The translations under genes were made by a program, and so were the position numbers. 39,634 bases of DNA from Herbinix sp. Lineage in GTDB: Bacteria > Bacillota > Clostridia > Lachnospirales > Lachnospiraceae. The stretch is from positions 1 to 39,634 of the forward strand of contig JAQZBD010000019.1 of NCBI GenBank assembly GCA_029239235.1, read 5' to 3'. Of this stretch, positions 17,099 through 25,613 are shown piece by piece. The notes beneath the pieces were generated by a model that was not told the DNA's origin, did no database searches, and saw nothing but the letters and a program-made list of their open reading frames with translations. Position 1 is the stretch's first letter. Each line of letters begins with the position of its first letter.

Positions 17099-17986
17099 CT
17101 ACTTCACATATTTGTTAAGAAACTCCTCCACCCGCTTCTCATACCCCTCCTTATTCGTCATATAACTAGCCGCATGGCGTGCCTTCGCCACCAAGTAAAT
17201 AGCCTTCTTATCCATTTTCACGCGATACATCTTCCTAGACATCCTGGACGGCACCATATTGTCTATCTTTCCATGAATAAATAAGATCGGTGTCTCCACC
17301 CTTCTAACTGTCATGATCGGAGATACTTGCCGGTAACGAAATCCGGCACGCAGGTAAGTCAGATGACTGACGACAGGAATTAGAAAGCCCGGCAGATGGT
17401 AAAACTGCTTCAGCTGATGCCGAAGCAAATCTGTCAAATCAGAATAGGCACAATCAGCAATGGCACACTTCACTCTTTTATCAATGCCCAGATGCAATAG
17501 TACCGTTGCAGCCCCCATGGATTCACCGTGGGTTACAACCTTACACTCGGAACCAAAGGTTTCATAACACCAATCCACAACTCTTACTAAATCATATCTC
17601 TCATAAAATCCCATAGAGGTATGGGCTTTTCCGCTTTCCCCGTGATTGCGATGGTCATACATTAAAATTGAATATCCAATTTTTAAAAAGAAATCAACAT
17701 ATTTAATACAGCCATATCTTGCATAACCAAGACCATGGCAGAAGATAACTATCTTATTATCAACATTACCGGGGCACTCTATAAATTCACAGGATAGCTT
17801 ATAACCATAATCAGATGTAATTTTGAAATGATCTTTCTTGATCTTATGATATTCTTTGGCATCAATATTTCTGCTATCAAACTCCCGTTGTAATCCCTTT
17901 TGATAGTTTAACCTCCTTGGCTTAACAATCAAATTAGACAGGCACCATAAGCATTCGAACAAACTAATTAATACAAACCTAATCAT
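17099..17986 (-). CDS. Alpha/beta hydrolase (membrane-associated esterase/peptidase-like)
   Basis: 295 residues. A hydrophobic N-terminus (about 2-20) suggests a membrane anchor or signal. The hydrolase core shows the oxyanion region FCHGLGYARYG, MYDHRNHGESG, the nucleophile elbow THGESMGAA with Ser156, and the likely acid and base in HGKIDNMVP (Asp242) and ARHAASY (His271). The triad is therefore intact. The overall pattern is that of small serine hydrolases of the FrsA/YqkD kind. The substrate is unknown. It lies 181 bases after the glycerophosphodiesterase gene; a short AAGG/CCTT hairpin with a U-rich tail near 18088-18108 may separate the two. Confidence 0.87.
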   Translation of the reverse strand: MIRFVLISLFECLWCLSNLIVKPRRLNYQKGLQREFDSRNIDAKEYHKIKKDHFKITSDYGYKLSCEFIECPGNVDNKIVIFCHGLGYARYGCIKYVDFFLKIGYSILMYDHRNHGESGKAHTSMGFYERYDLVRVVDWCYETFGSECKVVTHGESMGAATVLLHLGIDKRVKCAIADCAYSDLTDLLRHQLKQFYHLPGFLIPVVSHLTYLRAGFRYRQVSPIMTVRRVETPILFIHGKIDNMVPSRMSRKMYRVKMDKKAIYLVAKARHAASYMTNKEGYEKRVEEFLNKYVK

Positions 17987-18167
17987 TAATTCACGTCCTT
18001 CTTCATTCTTATGAGATTAATCATCTCCAAAGAAACAGTTCTTATGCAATTAATAACTTGTAAAAATGAGCGATCAGAACACAAAAATAAGGACTAAGCC
18101 TTTCCATACACTCTAATCGGAAAATCTTAATCCTCATCCTTTTATTTAAATAACTAATTTTTACTTA

Positions 18168-18998
18168 TCATCCTACTCTTACGCTAGGAATAAAGCTATC
18201 AAAGATAAACAACTCAAAATAATCTTTACAGCTATCCAGCTCCTCCTGTGACTGTATCGTCCAAGCGACTGTTTTCACTCGGAAAAGCTTTCTGCATAGC
18301 GTAAAGGATAGCCCTGTTTTATAGACATGGTGATATGCAATAAAATCCGGCTTTGATAAAAAATTCAATAATAAATGCTTTAATAAAAAGTATTGAACCT
18401 TATTGCCTGATGCCTTCTCTCTGATAAAGTCTGTTGCCAGCTGACCACGAACCACCTTAGGCTGATGCTGCTTATACCAAATCAGTCCAAAAGGATTAAA
18501 GGATTCAATACAATACAGTCCCTTATAATCCCTTAACTCTTCGGAAACCACGGTACACAGCGCCCCCGCCGTCCAAGGAATTTTTAACTCAATAATTAAA
18601 GGTACTTTTCCGGTAACCAAATCAAGGACTTCCCGTAATGTAGGTATCTTCTCTTTGGATTGAAATAAGTGATACCGCTTCAGCTCTTCGTAAGTATGCT
18701 CCGCTACCCTAAAATCAATACCACAAGCACGCTTTAAATTATAATCATGCAATACGATTGCTACCAAATCCTTCGTTAATTGCACATCCAGTTCAATCCC
18801 ATAGCCCTGCTCCACTGCTTTTTGAAAGGCCTTTAGGGAATTCTCCGGTGCCGCCGAATTGTTATCATGTAAGCCACGATGGGCATACAGCCAGCCATTT
18901 AATTGATTACTTATTGGATTTTTCTTTAGCTTTGGTATAATAGCCAGAAAATAGATGATAACTACTGCCAATAGGATTACCAACAAATACTCCCACAT
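18168..18998 (-). CDS. Glycerophosphodiester phosphodiesterase, membrane-anchored
   Basis: 276 residues. One N-terminal membrane helix (about 3-21) places the enzyme at the membrane. The GDPD signature is clear: AHRGLHDN (His40, Arg41), PENSLKAF, GIELDVQLTKD (Glu69, Asp71) and VLHD (His84), the metal and general acid-base residues, then PLIIELK. It hydrolyses glycerophosphodiesters to glycerol-3-phosphate and an alcohol. It begins 20 bases after the MFS gene stop, so the two are likely co-transcribed; the substrate may come from lipids or teichoic acids. Confidence 0.92.
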   Translation of the reverse strand: MWEYLLVILLAVVIIYFLAIIPKLKKNPISNQLNGWLYAHRGLHDNNSAAPENSLKAFQKAVEQGYGIELDVQLTKDLVAIVLHDYNLKRACGIDFRVAEHTYEELKRYHLFQSKEKIPTLREVLDLVTGKVPLIIELKIPWTAGALCTVVSEELRDYKGLYCIESFNPFGLIWYKQHQPKVVRGQLATDFIREKASGNKVQYFLLKHLLLNFLSKPDFIAYHHVYKTGLSFTLCRKLFRVKTVAWTIQSQEELDSCKDYFELFIFDSFIPSVRVG

Positions 18999-19018
18999 CC
19001 TGTGAAACGCCCCTCTCT

Positions 19019-20308
19019 TTAGTCCTCCACATCAAAGCTTTCCATAACATCCTTCTTCTTTGGAGGCTTTGAATCTCCATGCTTAACAACTAGCATCGTG
19101 CATAAGGATGCAGCAGAAAAAATAATCGCATAGGGAAATAAGGTTCGATAAGAAACATATTCCAATAATGCACCGGATACAATCGGTGTCAGTATCTGAG
19201 AAGACATGGAAAAGGTATAATACATCCCTGTATATTTTCCGATATCGGAACCCTTACACATCTCCACGACCATAGGGTATGAATTTACATTAATTGCTGC
19301 CCAGCCGATGCCGGTGAAAGCAAATACCACATTAATCATCGGTGAATATTCGATAAAGAAAGCACCGCATACATAGGAAGCTGTCATCAGCAGAATACCG
19401 CCAAGTATGGTCTTCTTCCTTCCGATAAGACTGGCAATAATACCAATCGGTATGTAACTTACGATAGCAGCAATCATTGCGATTAACAGCGAGTCAGTAA
19501 ATCCCGCCTTTTCTAATCCCCAAACCTGCTGCGTATATCTGGAGTAGGCGGTTGTAACCGCATTATAGGCAAAAAACCACAGGAAAATAGACGCCAGTAT
19601 AAAAACAAAGCTTCTTCTTACCTCTTTTGGCATCTTCTCTCCAAAAGATTGCTCTCCGGCCACCTCCTGAGAATCTATTCTTTTCTCAAGACCTTCCTCT
19701 AAATCAATGGTACTAGCCAACTTCTTCTCCGAAATAGTTATTACCAAAAGAATCACGGCAAATACCATAATTGCTGAAATTGATATAAATAAGGGTGTAT
19801 AACTATTCGATTCTTCCCTAACTAACAGCTTTATCATAACCAGTGTATAAACACCGCCGATTGCTCCCATCAGGTTGATAATAGAATTTGCTTTGCTCCT
19901 TAAAGGCTTAGGAGTCAAATCCGGCATTAATGCCACCGCCGGCGAGCGATAAGATCCCATGGCAATCAAGACCACGGCAAGAAATACAAGAAATAGCGCC
20001 ATATTCGCAATCTTATCTGCGATCGGTATAAAGGTCATTGAAATGACCGCAGTAATCGTCCCAATAAGAATGAAGGGTGTCCTTTTTCCAAGGGGAGTAT
20101 TAACACGGTCTGAAAATGCGCCGAATATCGGCAGTAAAAATAATGCCAATACATTATCCAGCGCCATAACAAGACCTGTAAGGGTTTCCCCTAAGTGAAA
20201 GGTATTCTTTAGCATTAATGGTATGATTGTATCATACATCTGCCAAAAAGAACTTATCGACATAAATGCAAGACCAATAAAGAAAGTACGTTTGTAACTT
20301 AGTTTCAT
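19019..20308 (-). CDS. MFS transporter, SLC45/sugar-porter-like
   Basis: 429 residues from the ATG at 20308 (MKLSYKRTFFIG), placed because GGAGGAGCGT stands right before it; an earlier in-frame ATG overlaps that site. Twelve membrane helices in two halves are separated by a charged loop (about 195-230). The loop GAFSDRVNTPLGKRTPFILIG after helix 2 matches the D-R-x-G-R/K-R motif of the family and resembles glycoside-type and SLC45-like sugar porters. The substrate is not predictable. It follows the SpoU methyltransferase by 27 bases. Confidence 0.85.
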   Translation of the reverse strand: MKLSYKRTFFIGLAFMSISSFWQMYDTIIPLMLKNTFHLGETLTGLVMALDNVLALFLLPIFGAFSDRVNTPLGKRTPFILIGTITAVISMTFIPIADKIANMALFLVFLAVVLIAMGSYRSPAVALMPDLTPKPLRSKANSIINLMGAIGGVYTLVMIKLLVREESNSYTPLFISISAIMVFAVILLVITISEKKLASTIDLEEGLEKRIDSQEVAGEQSFGEKMPKEVRRSFVFILASIFLWFFAYNAVTTAYSRYTQQVWGLEKAGFTDSLLIAMIAAIVSYIPIGIIASLIGRKKTILGGILLMTASYVCGAFFIEYSPMINVVFAFTGIGWAAINVNSYPMVVEMCKGSDIGKYTGMYYTFSMSSQILTPIVSGALLEYVSYRTLFPYAIIFSAASLCTMLVVKHGDSKPPKKKDVMESFDVED

Positions 20309-20335
20309 ACGCTCCTCCATTCTCTCATTCAGACA

Positions 20336-21082
20336 TTACCGGTTCATAAAGGCATAGGCTCCTATCCCAACTGCAATGGTCAGATTCAAAGAATCCACAT
20401 CCGGTGACTGAGGAATGAATATGCTGGTACCGGCGGTTAAAAAGGAATCATTAAGTCCTGTTGCTTCGTTACCAAAGACTAGCGCAAAAAGCTCTGCTTT
20501 TGGACAATCCTGCAAAGTCAGAGTCTTCTCACCATTCAGCATAAAGGTAAATACCTCATGCTTTGGAAATTCACTCCGGTATTCTTCATATGATTCATAA
20601 AGATGAATATTTAATTTAAACAAGGCACCCATGGATCCACGAATCGTCTTTGGGTTAAAGATATCTGCTCCAGGTAAAATAATCGCAATATCATAAATAC
20701 CAAAACCCACTGCGGTTCGAAGGATCGTCCCCAGGTTCCCCATATTACTTGGGTTCACTAATACAATATGCGGCTTATCCGCACTCATAGTACAACTATA
20801 TTTCTCAAATATACCAGCGACGTAGCAATTTTCCTTATCACTAAGCTTTGTGATCAATTTATTATTATATTCAAAGGGTATCTGATATTCCCGACACAGG
20901 CTTTTTAAGTGCTCCTGATCAGTAAAGCTCGTATCTAGAAGCACCTTTCGAACCTGATTCGGCATAGATTTAATTAATTCATAAGTAGGAAATGCACCCA
21001 AGGTATAGGAATAGTCTGCATCCTTCTTATAGGCTTTTATCTGCTGCTCCTGATTACCTGAGCTTATTCTGTCCTGCTTCAT
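20336..21082 (-). CDS. SpoU/TrmH-family RNA 2'-O-methyltransferase
   Basis: 248 residues from the ATG at 21082, 16 bases past the DegV stop; the frame extends 14 codons further into degV without a good ribosome site. An N-terminal region (about 1-90) of substrate-binding type is followed by the SPOUT knot. Its three motifs are all present: NPSNMGNLGTILRTAVGFG, FALVFGNEATGL and IPQSPDVDSLNLTIAVGIG. It should methylate a ribose in rRNA or tRNA with S-adenosylmethionine. Which nucleotide is modified cannot be told. The N-terminal domain is unlike the short TrmL form. Confidence 0.9.
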   Translation of the reverse strand: MKQDRISSGNQEQQIKAYKKDADYSYTLGAFPTYELIKSMPNQVRKVLLDTSFTDQEHLKSLCREYQIPFEYNNKLITKLSDKENCYVAGIFEKYSCTMSADKPHIVLVNPSNMGNLGTILRTAVGFGIYDIAIILPGADIFNPKTIRGSMGALFKLNIHLYESYEEYRSEFPKHEVFTFMLNGEKTLTLQDCPKAELFALVFGNEATGLNDSFLTAGTSIFIPQSPDVDSLNLTIAVGIGAYAFMNR

Positions 21083-21098
21083 TGTTTCTCTGTGCCTT

Positions 21099-21971
21099 TC
21101 AATCTTCTTTTCCCATATATACAAGTGCTAACATTCCAGGTCCCGTATGTGTCCCAATGACCGGACCAATTTTTGTGATGATAACATCTTTTACTATATT
21201 TTTCCCACGAATAATACGTTCCAACTCCTGAGCCTGCTCCAGATCATCACCATGACCAATAATAACAGTTTGCTCCGCCAACTGGGAGCCTTCGTTCTCC
21301 AGCTTGGTGCTAAGAAAATCTAGTTCCGCTCGAGATCCGCGTATTTTAGAATTCACTGTTAACTTGCCTGCCGCATCCGTTGTTAAAACAGGTTTTATTT
21401 TTAATGCCGTGCCAACAAAAGCTTCAATCGAAGTTAATCTTCCACCGCGTTTTAGAAAATAAAGATCCTTTACTGTAAACCAATGGCGGGCGTTACTCTT
21501 ATTTTGCTCCACCCAATCTCTTAATTCTTCGATACTAAGGCCAGTTTTCTTCTTCATAGCAGCGTGAAGCACTAACAATCCTTCACCAACAGAAGCACAT
21601 AGAGAATCTACTCCATAGATTTTTCTATCTGGGTAATCCTCTGTCAAATCTCTAATTACCAATCTTGAGGTATTATAAGTTCCACTTAAACCGGAGGAAA
21701 ATGATATGTATAGAATATCCTTTTCCTGCTTTAATATTTCTTCAAAAAACTCCATAAACATGATTGGTGTAATCTGTGAGGTACGGGATACCGCTCCAGC
21801 CTTTAGCTTAGCATAAAACTCCTCAACCGGAAGTTCTCTCTCATCAGGATAATGTAAATAATCTACATCATCCACATTAAAACCCATTGGTATTACTTTT
21901 ATATCGTACTCTTGGATAACCTCTGCCGGTAAATCAAGGGTTGCATCACTCACTATTACATAATCCTTCAT
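21099..21971 (-). CDS. DegV-family fatty-acid-binding protein
   Basis: 290 residues from the ATG at 21971 (MKDYVIVSDATLDLP), which has AAGGAG 9 bases upstream; seven earlier codons are rejected. The DegV signatures are SDATLDLP at the start, SRTSQITP, YISFSSGLSGTYNTS with the fatty-acid-contacting serine, and KRGGRLT. DegV/FakB proteins carry a fatty acid to the kinase FakA for phosphorylation. No fakA is in the window. It is first in the run leading to the methyltransferase, MFS and GDPD genes. Confidence 0.92.
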   Translation of the reverse strand: MKDYVIVSDATLDLPAEVIQEYDIKVIPMGFNVDDVDYLHYPDERELPVEEFYAKLKAGAVSRTSQITPIMFMEFFEEILKQEKDILYISFSSGLSGTYNTSRLVIRDLTEDYPDRKIYGVDSLCASVGEGLLVLHAAMKKKTGLSIEELRDWVEQNKSNARHWFTVKDLYFLKRGGRLTSIEAFVGTALKIKPVLTTDAAGKLTVNSKIRGSRAELDFLSTKLENEGSQLAEQTVIIGHGDDLEQAQELERIIRGKNIVKDVIITKIGPVIGTHTGPGMLALVYMGKED

Positions 21972-22094
21972 ATATATAAACTCCTTTTTCATTCATTACT
22001 TTCTCATTCTTAAACCAAGGAATAAATCTCACTCTATTGATATTTTACTACATCTTACATATAATTCACAACTAAAATATATATAAAATGCTTC

Positions 22095-23021
22095 TTATAC
22101 TAATAAATTCGCAATCATCATCACAACAGGAATCGAAATCAAGGAGAATATCGTCGTAATGGCAAAAAGCTCCGAGGCATAGAGGTAGTCTTTATCAAAA
22201 CGCAGAGCAAATAAATTAACGGTTGCCGCTGACGGGCAGGCTGCCGCTAATACCGCGGTTATCAAAACTGTTCTGGACAAATCAAAAAAATAAAAAATAA
22301 ACAGCATTGCAATGGGTATGACCAATAATTTAATCGCAGTTATATAATATGCCCTAGCCTTCCTTAAGAGTTTAAGGATGTCCGCCTGGGCAATGGTCGC
22401 ACCAGCTACTAACATCGCTAATGGTGTATTCATATCACCAATATAAGCAAGCGCCGAGGTAAGGGTTCCGGGTAAAGTTATTTTGCAGACAAACATGATA
22501 AAGCCTGCTACTGTTGCGATCACCAAGGGTGATATGATTGCTTGAATAATGGATTTCTTATCAGACTTGCCGGAGATGGCGATCATGCCATGAGTCCAGG
22601 CAAATAAATTAAAGATGGTCAAATATGCTGTAATATAAAACACACCTTCACTTCCAAAGATTCCATTCACTAAAGGAATCCCCATAAAACCGCAATTGGA
22701 GTAAATCACTGCAAATCGTTCAATGCCAATATGCTCCTCATGATTTTTCTTGGGAAGGATTATCGTAGTGATCAGAATACCGAATAGATGGGTGGCAATC
22801 GCAAGAACCAAAGAAATCAACAATCCGTTAAGTAAAGTTGTTTCAAACTCCCTCTGATATGACACGAAGATAACTAAGGGATTTACTAACATAAGTACCA
22901 AATCAGCAAGCTTTTTATTGGTCTCCTTATCAATCAACTTAACTTTATAGCAGATCGCTCCCGCAATAATTATGATAAACATAATTATTATTTGATCAAA
23001 TGCTGCCAGGGCAATAGACAT
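22095..23021 (-). CDS. AEC-family (auxin efflux carrier-like) transporter
   Basis: 308 residues with about ten membrane helices in two five-helix halves. LVLMLVNPLVIFVSYQREF, YSNCGFMGIPLVNGIFG and the late LAAACPSAATVNLFALRFD are typical of bacterial AEC permeases (mae/mdc type). The proline-broken helix in each half is visible. The substrate, often a dicarboxylate or amino acid derivative, is unknown. It is a single gene divergent from mntP. Confidence 0.88.
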   Translation of the reverse strand: MSIALAAFDQIIIMFIIIIAGAICYKVKLIDKETNKKLADLVLMLVNPLVIFVSYQREFETTLLNGLLISLVLAIATHLFGILITTIILPKKNHEEHIGIERFAVIYSNCGFMGIPLVNGIFGSEGVFYITAYLTIFNLFAWTHGMIAISGKSDKKSIIQAIISPLVIATVAGFIMFVCKITLPGTLTSALAYIGDMNTPLAMLVAGATIAQADILKLLRKARAYYITAIKLLVIPIAMLFIFYFFDLSRTVLITAVLAAACPSAATVNLFALRFDKDYLYASELFAITTIFSLISIPVVMMIANLLV

Positions 23022-23100
23022 TTTAAAACCTTCTTTCTTTTTAATGCTTTACATATTTAACAATCCGTCACCCAAAATAAAACCTACCTCAGATAATGGA

Positions 23101-23124
23101 TATGCACCGCAATAGCGGTGCATA
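23101..23124. repeat. Perfect 10-bp inverted repeat upstream of the AEC gene
   Basis: TATGCACCGC and GCGGTGCATA face each other around AATA. It lies 80 bases upstream of the AEC start in the divergent gap to mntP. No U tract follows on either strand, so it is more likely an operator or a leader hairpin than a terminator. Confidence 0.6.
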
Positions 23125-23290
23125 ATAATATTAGAAGCTATGTATCTCTTCTGGTAACATACCATAACATATTTTTTATACTTACGGCAAGTAAAACTTA
23201 ACATTTAGCAATAATTATGATTTTTAAATCTTTGATTTGTAACAATCTAAGCTCTAATTCTAATGGATTATTTTTTTAAAACCATAATAT

Positions 23291-23380
23291 CTGGAGGAGT
23301 GCTACGCATACAATATAGTATGTGGCAAGTCAACAACAGATCGATTTCAACTCCAATCTGGCTTACCGGAATGAATGAGA
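23291..23380 (+). promoter_or_regulatory. Structured mntP leader, candidate metal-responsive riboswitch (class not assigned)
   Basis: The 430-base gap 23022-23451 has no gene. Its last 160 bases are structured. CATAC (23306 region) pairs with GTATG, CAGAT (23337-23341) with ATCTG (23356-23360), and TGGAG (23292-23296) can reach CTCCA (23351-23355) inside the loop of the latter, a pseudoknot-like contact. A terminator follows. mntP genes are often controlled by the Mn-sensing yybP-ykoY element; fragments such as GTCAACA and ATGAGAC recall it, but I do not see its conserved closing stem, so I leave the class open. Confidence 0.45.
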
Positions 23381-23423
23381 CTCATGTGTGGCTGATAAAT
23401 CGCCTTACATGAGATTTTTTATT
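23381..23423 (+). terminator. Intrinsic terminator in the mntP leader (attenuator)
   Basis: CTCATGT (23381-23387) pairs with ACATGAG (23407-23413). Inside it GGC/GCC and GAT/ATC continue the stem, and ATTTTTTATT follows. It lies 29 bases before the mntP start with no plus-strand gene upstream that would need ending, so it must act on the mntP leader itself. Confidence 0.85.
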
Positions 23424-23451
23424 CATAACACATCAGAAAGGATTCTATTAT

Positions 23452-24024
23452 ATGGGAGTTATAACAATCATTCTTCTAGCCTTAGGTCTGTCTACCGATG
23501 CCTTTGCAGTTGCTGTTTCCAATGGAATTTACAGCAAACACATCACGAGGAAGGACGCTGTCTCCACTGCCTTTACCTTCGGATTATTCCAGGGTCTTAT
23601 GCCTGTGATTGGCTTCACCTTAGGATCAACCTTTCACGAACTAATCTCACGCTTTCAACACTGGGTCGCCCTCTTTCTCTTGAGTGCAATTGGCATCAAT
23701 ATGCTGGTGGATGCCCTAAAGGATCTAAAATCGGCAGAAGAAAGTTGTTATAGTACTAATGTATTCACCGCAAAAAATCTTGTTATGCAAGGTATAGCAA
23801 CCAGTATTGATGCCTTGGCAGCTGGGATTAGCTTTGCTGTATTAGAGCTTAATATATGGATTACTGCTTCCCTCATCGGCATCATCACCTTCTTCTGCTG
23901 CTTTCTTGGTGTTGAGATCGGCAAAAGATTCGGCTCTTTACTCGGGACCAATGCCCGACTAATCGGTGGTTGCATCCTAATTCTTATCGGTTTAAAAATA
24001 TTTTTTGAAAATCAGTTTTTATAA
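23452..24024 (+). CDS. mntP: Manganese efflux pump MntP
   Basis: 190 residues with six membrane helices as two three-helix halves. Each half carries its signature: LGLSTDAFAVAVSNG near the start (conserved Asp16) and ATSIDALAAGISFAV in the second half. These acidic residues are needed for export of Mn2+ in characterised MntP proteins. GKRFGSLLG before the last helix is also typical. The ribosome site is AGAAAGG upstream. Expression is probably controlled by the leader terminator. Confidence 0.95.
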   Translation: MGVITIILLALGLSTDAFAVAVSNGIYSKHITRKDAVSTAFTFGLFQGLMPVIGFTLGSTFHELISRFQHWVALFLLSAIGINMLVDALKDLKSAEESCYSTNVFTAKNLVMQGIATSIDALAAGISFAVLELNIWITASLIGIITFFCCFLGVEIGKRFGSLLGTNARLIGGCILILIGLKIFFENQFL

Positions 24025-24095
24025 ATTTAAAGGAAATATTGATAATTTCCCTCCAATGTAAGATAATAGAGCTAACCTACTGATAGAAAAAAATG

Positions 24096-24123
24096 ATATC
24101 CTTACGCAATTATGTAAGGATAT
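24096..24123. repeat. Perfect 10-bp hairpin between mntP and the acetyltransferase gene
   Basis: ATATCCTTAC and GTAAGGATAT around an 8-base loop. On the minus strand a TTTTTTT tract follows, as in a terminator, yet no minus-strand gene ends here. On the plus strand it lies 22 bases before the next start codon and has no U tract. Confidence 0.7.
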
Positions 24124-24145
24124 GAAAAATGAGAGGAGAACAGGG

Positions 24146-24775
24146 ATGGATTACGATGCATTTTTTAGCGAACTGCCAACTCTTGAAACGAAACGAATGA
24201 TCCTTCGTCAGATTACTCCAAGTGTGGAAGACGGAAAGGATAGCTTAGAATTCATTAATGACTATAGCGTTTATCGGTATTGGGGAGTATATGATGAGGC
24301 AAATGATACCAACGGGCGAAAGAAACCTAAAAAGAAAATTAAGCTTGATTATCATTATAATACTACCATGAAGGAATATAAGGCAAAACGCGAGCTTACC
24401 TGGTTGATGGAGCTTAAAAGCACCCATTCGGTCATTGGGGAAATCGTTTTGTATGATTTTCGCCATAGAAAACAAGCGGATATCGGCTATCGAATTAATA
24501 AGGACTATTGGGGTCACGGCTATGCCCCGGAAGCAGGACAAGCTATGATTAAGGCTGCTTTTGAAGCGATGGGCTTAACCCGCCTTCAGATTCGTTGCTT
24601 TACCAATAATTTGGGTTCCGTAAAAGTAGCACAAAAGCTGGGCTTTCGCCAGGAAGGACTCATTAAACAGGGTGCCATTGTAAATGTTATGACAGATTAT
24701 TATATCTTCGGTTTGCTAAATGAAGAATACGAAAAAGCTCCTTTTAGCGATGATATCGTAAAAATTTTAAGATAA
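24146..24775 (+). CDS. GNAT acetyltransferase, RimJ/RimL type
   Basis: 209 residues from the ATG at 24146 (MDYDAFFSELPTLETKR), with GAGAGGAG 7 bases upstream; eight earlier codons overlap a hairpin and are rejected. LPTLETKRMILRQI is the common opening of RimJ/L proteins. Then come GEIVLYDFRHRKQADIGYRI, the acetyl-CoA loop WGHGYAPEAGQAMI and the end region CFTNNLGSVKVAQKLGF. The acceptor is unknown. The next gene starts 13 bases downstream. Confidence 0.9.
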   Translation: MDYDAFFSELPTLETKRMILRQITPSVEDGKDSLEFINDYSVYRYWGVYDEANDTNGRKKPKKKIKLDYHYNTTMKEYKAKRELTWLMELKSTHSVIGEIVLYDFRHRKQADIGYRINKDYWGHGYAPEAGQAMIKAAFEAMGLTRLQIRCFTNNLGSVKVAQKLGFRQEGLIKQGAIVNVMTDYYIFGLLNEEYEKAPFSDDIVKILR

Positions 24776-24788
24776 AGGACGGTGCCCT

Positions 24789-25613
24789 ATGAAAACATTA
24801 TATATCTCGGATCTAGACGGTACACTACTCCAACCGGATGTTACACTGTCCAAAGCTACAATTAATACATTAAACGAGCTCTTAGCACAAGGAATGCAAT
24901 TTACCGTTGCTACTGCCCGCTCGATTGCTTCCGTAAAGCATATATTAAAAGATTTAAACCTTACTCTTCCCATTGTATTAATGAATGGGGTGTGTATCTA
25001 TGACCTGAAGAAGCAGGAATATGTCAAAGTGGAAACTCTTACACAAAGCAGTATCTATGAACTAATGAAAGTAATCGTGGACAACGAGTTAAAAGGATTT
25101 GTTTATACCGTAAAGAATGGTACCCTAGCCACTTATTATGAGGATTTGAACACAAAAGCTCTCCAGGACTTTTATCAGGAACGAGTTGATCTGTATCGTA
25201 AGCGCTTTACCCAGGTCAATAAATTTGCTGATTTATCCGAAGAGCCCATCATCTATTTCTCCTTAGTTGATCACAAGGAAAAGTTAGAGCCCATCTTTCA
25301 CCAGATTGAAGCGATACCAGACCTAAACTGTACCTTTTACCGGGATAATTATTCTCCGGATTTTTGGTTTTTAGAAACCTTTAGCTGTACCGCTTCCAAA
25401 TATCATGCAGCGAAATATCTGCGCACTGCACTGGGAGTCGAAAACATAATTTGCTTTGGTGATAATCGAAATGACCTCCCTATGTTTGAAGCGGCAGACA
25501 AGCGGATCGCCGTTGGAAATGCTGTAGAAGAATTAAAAGAAAAAGCTGATCAAATCATTGGCCGCAATACAGAAAACGGTGTAGCCAATTGGTTACGGCA
25601 AAATTACAAATAA
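24789..25613 (+). CDS. Cof-type HAD-IIB phosphatase
   Basis: 274 residues. The nucleophile motif SDLDGTLLQPD has Asp8 and Asp10. ATARS is motif II. FGDNRNDLPMFEAAD is motif IV with the metal-binding pair, and GNAVEELKEKADQIIG is the usual Cof ending. The large cap between motifs II and III fits type IIB. Such enzymes dephosphorylate sugar phosphates, FMN or PLP. It is co-directional with the acetyltransferase and its last 10 bases overlap the convergent HAD gene. Confidence 0.92.
   Translation: MKTLYISDLDGTLLQPDVTLSKATINTLNELLAQGMQFTVATARSIASVKHILKDLNLTLPIVLMNGVCIYDLKKQEYVKVETLTQSSIYELMKVIVDNELKGFVYTVKNGTLATYYEDLNTKALQDFYQERVDLYRKRFTQVNKFADLSEEPIIYFSLVDHKEKLEPIFHQIEAIPDLNCTFYRDNYSPDFWFLETFSCTASKYHAAKYLRTALGVENIICFGDNRNDLPMFEAADKRIAVGNAVEELKEKADQIIGRNTENGVANWLRQNYK

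Noticed and set aside
23291..23380. Definite call of the yybP-ykoY riboswitch
   Set aside because: Some short fragments resemble it, but the closing stem and the core GGGGAGTAG do not match, so only a candidate leader is reported.
23388..23753. Plus-strand open frame of 121 codons over the mntP start
   Set aside because: It overlaps mntP in another frame and its first part lies in the leader terminator; Cys/His/Leu-rich content is typical of a frame shadow.
25604..25613. Overlap of two convergent HAD genes as a regulatory feature
   Set aside because: A 10-base tail-to-tail overlap is common in compact genomes.
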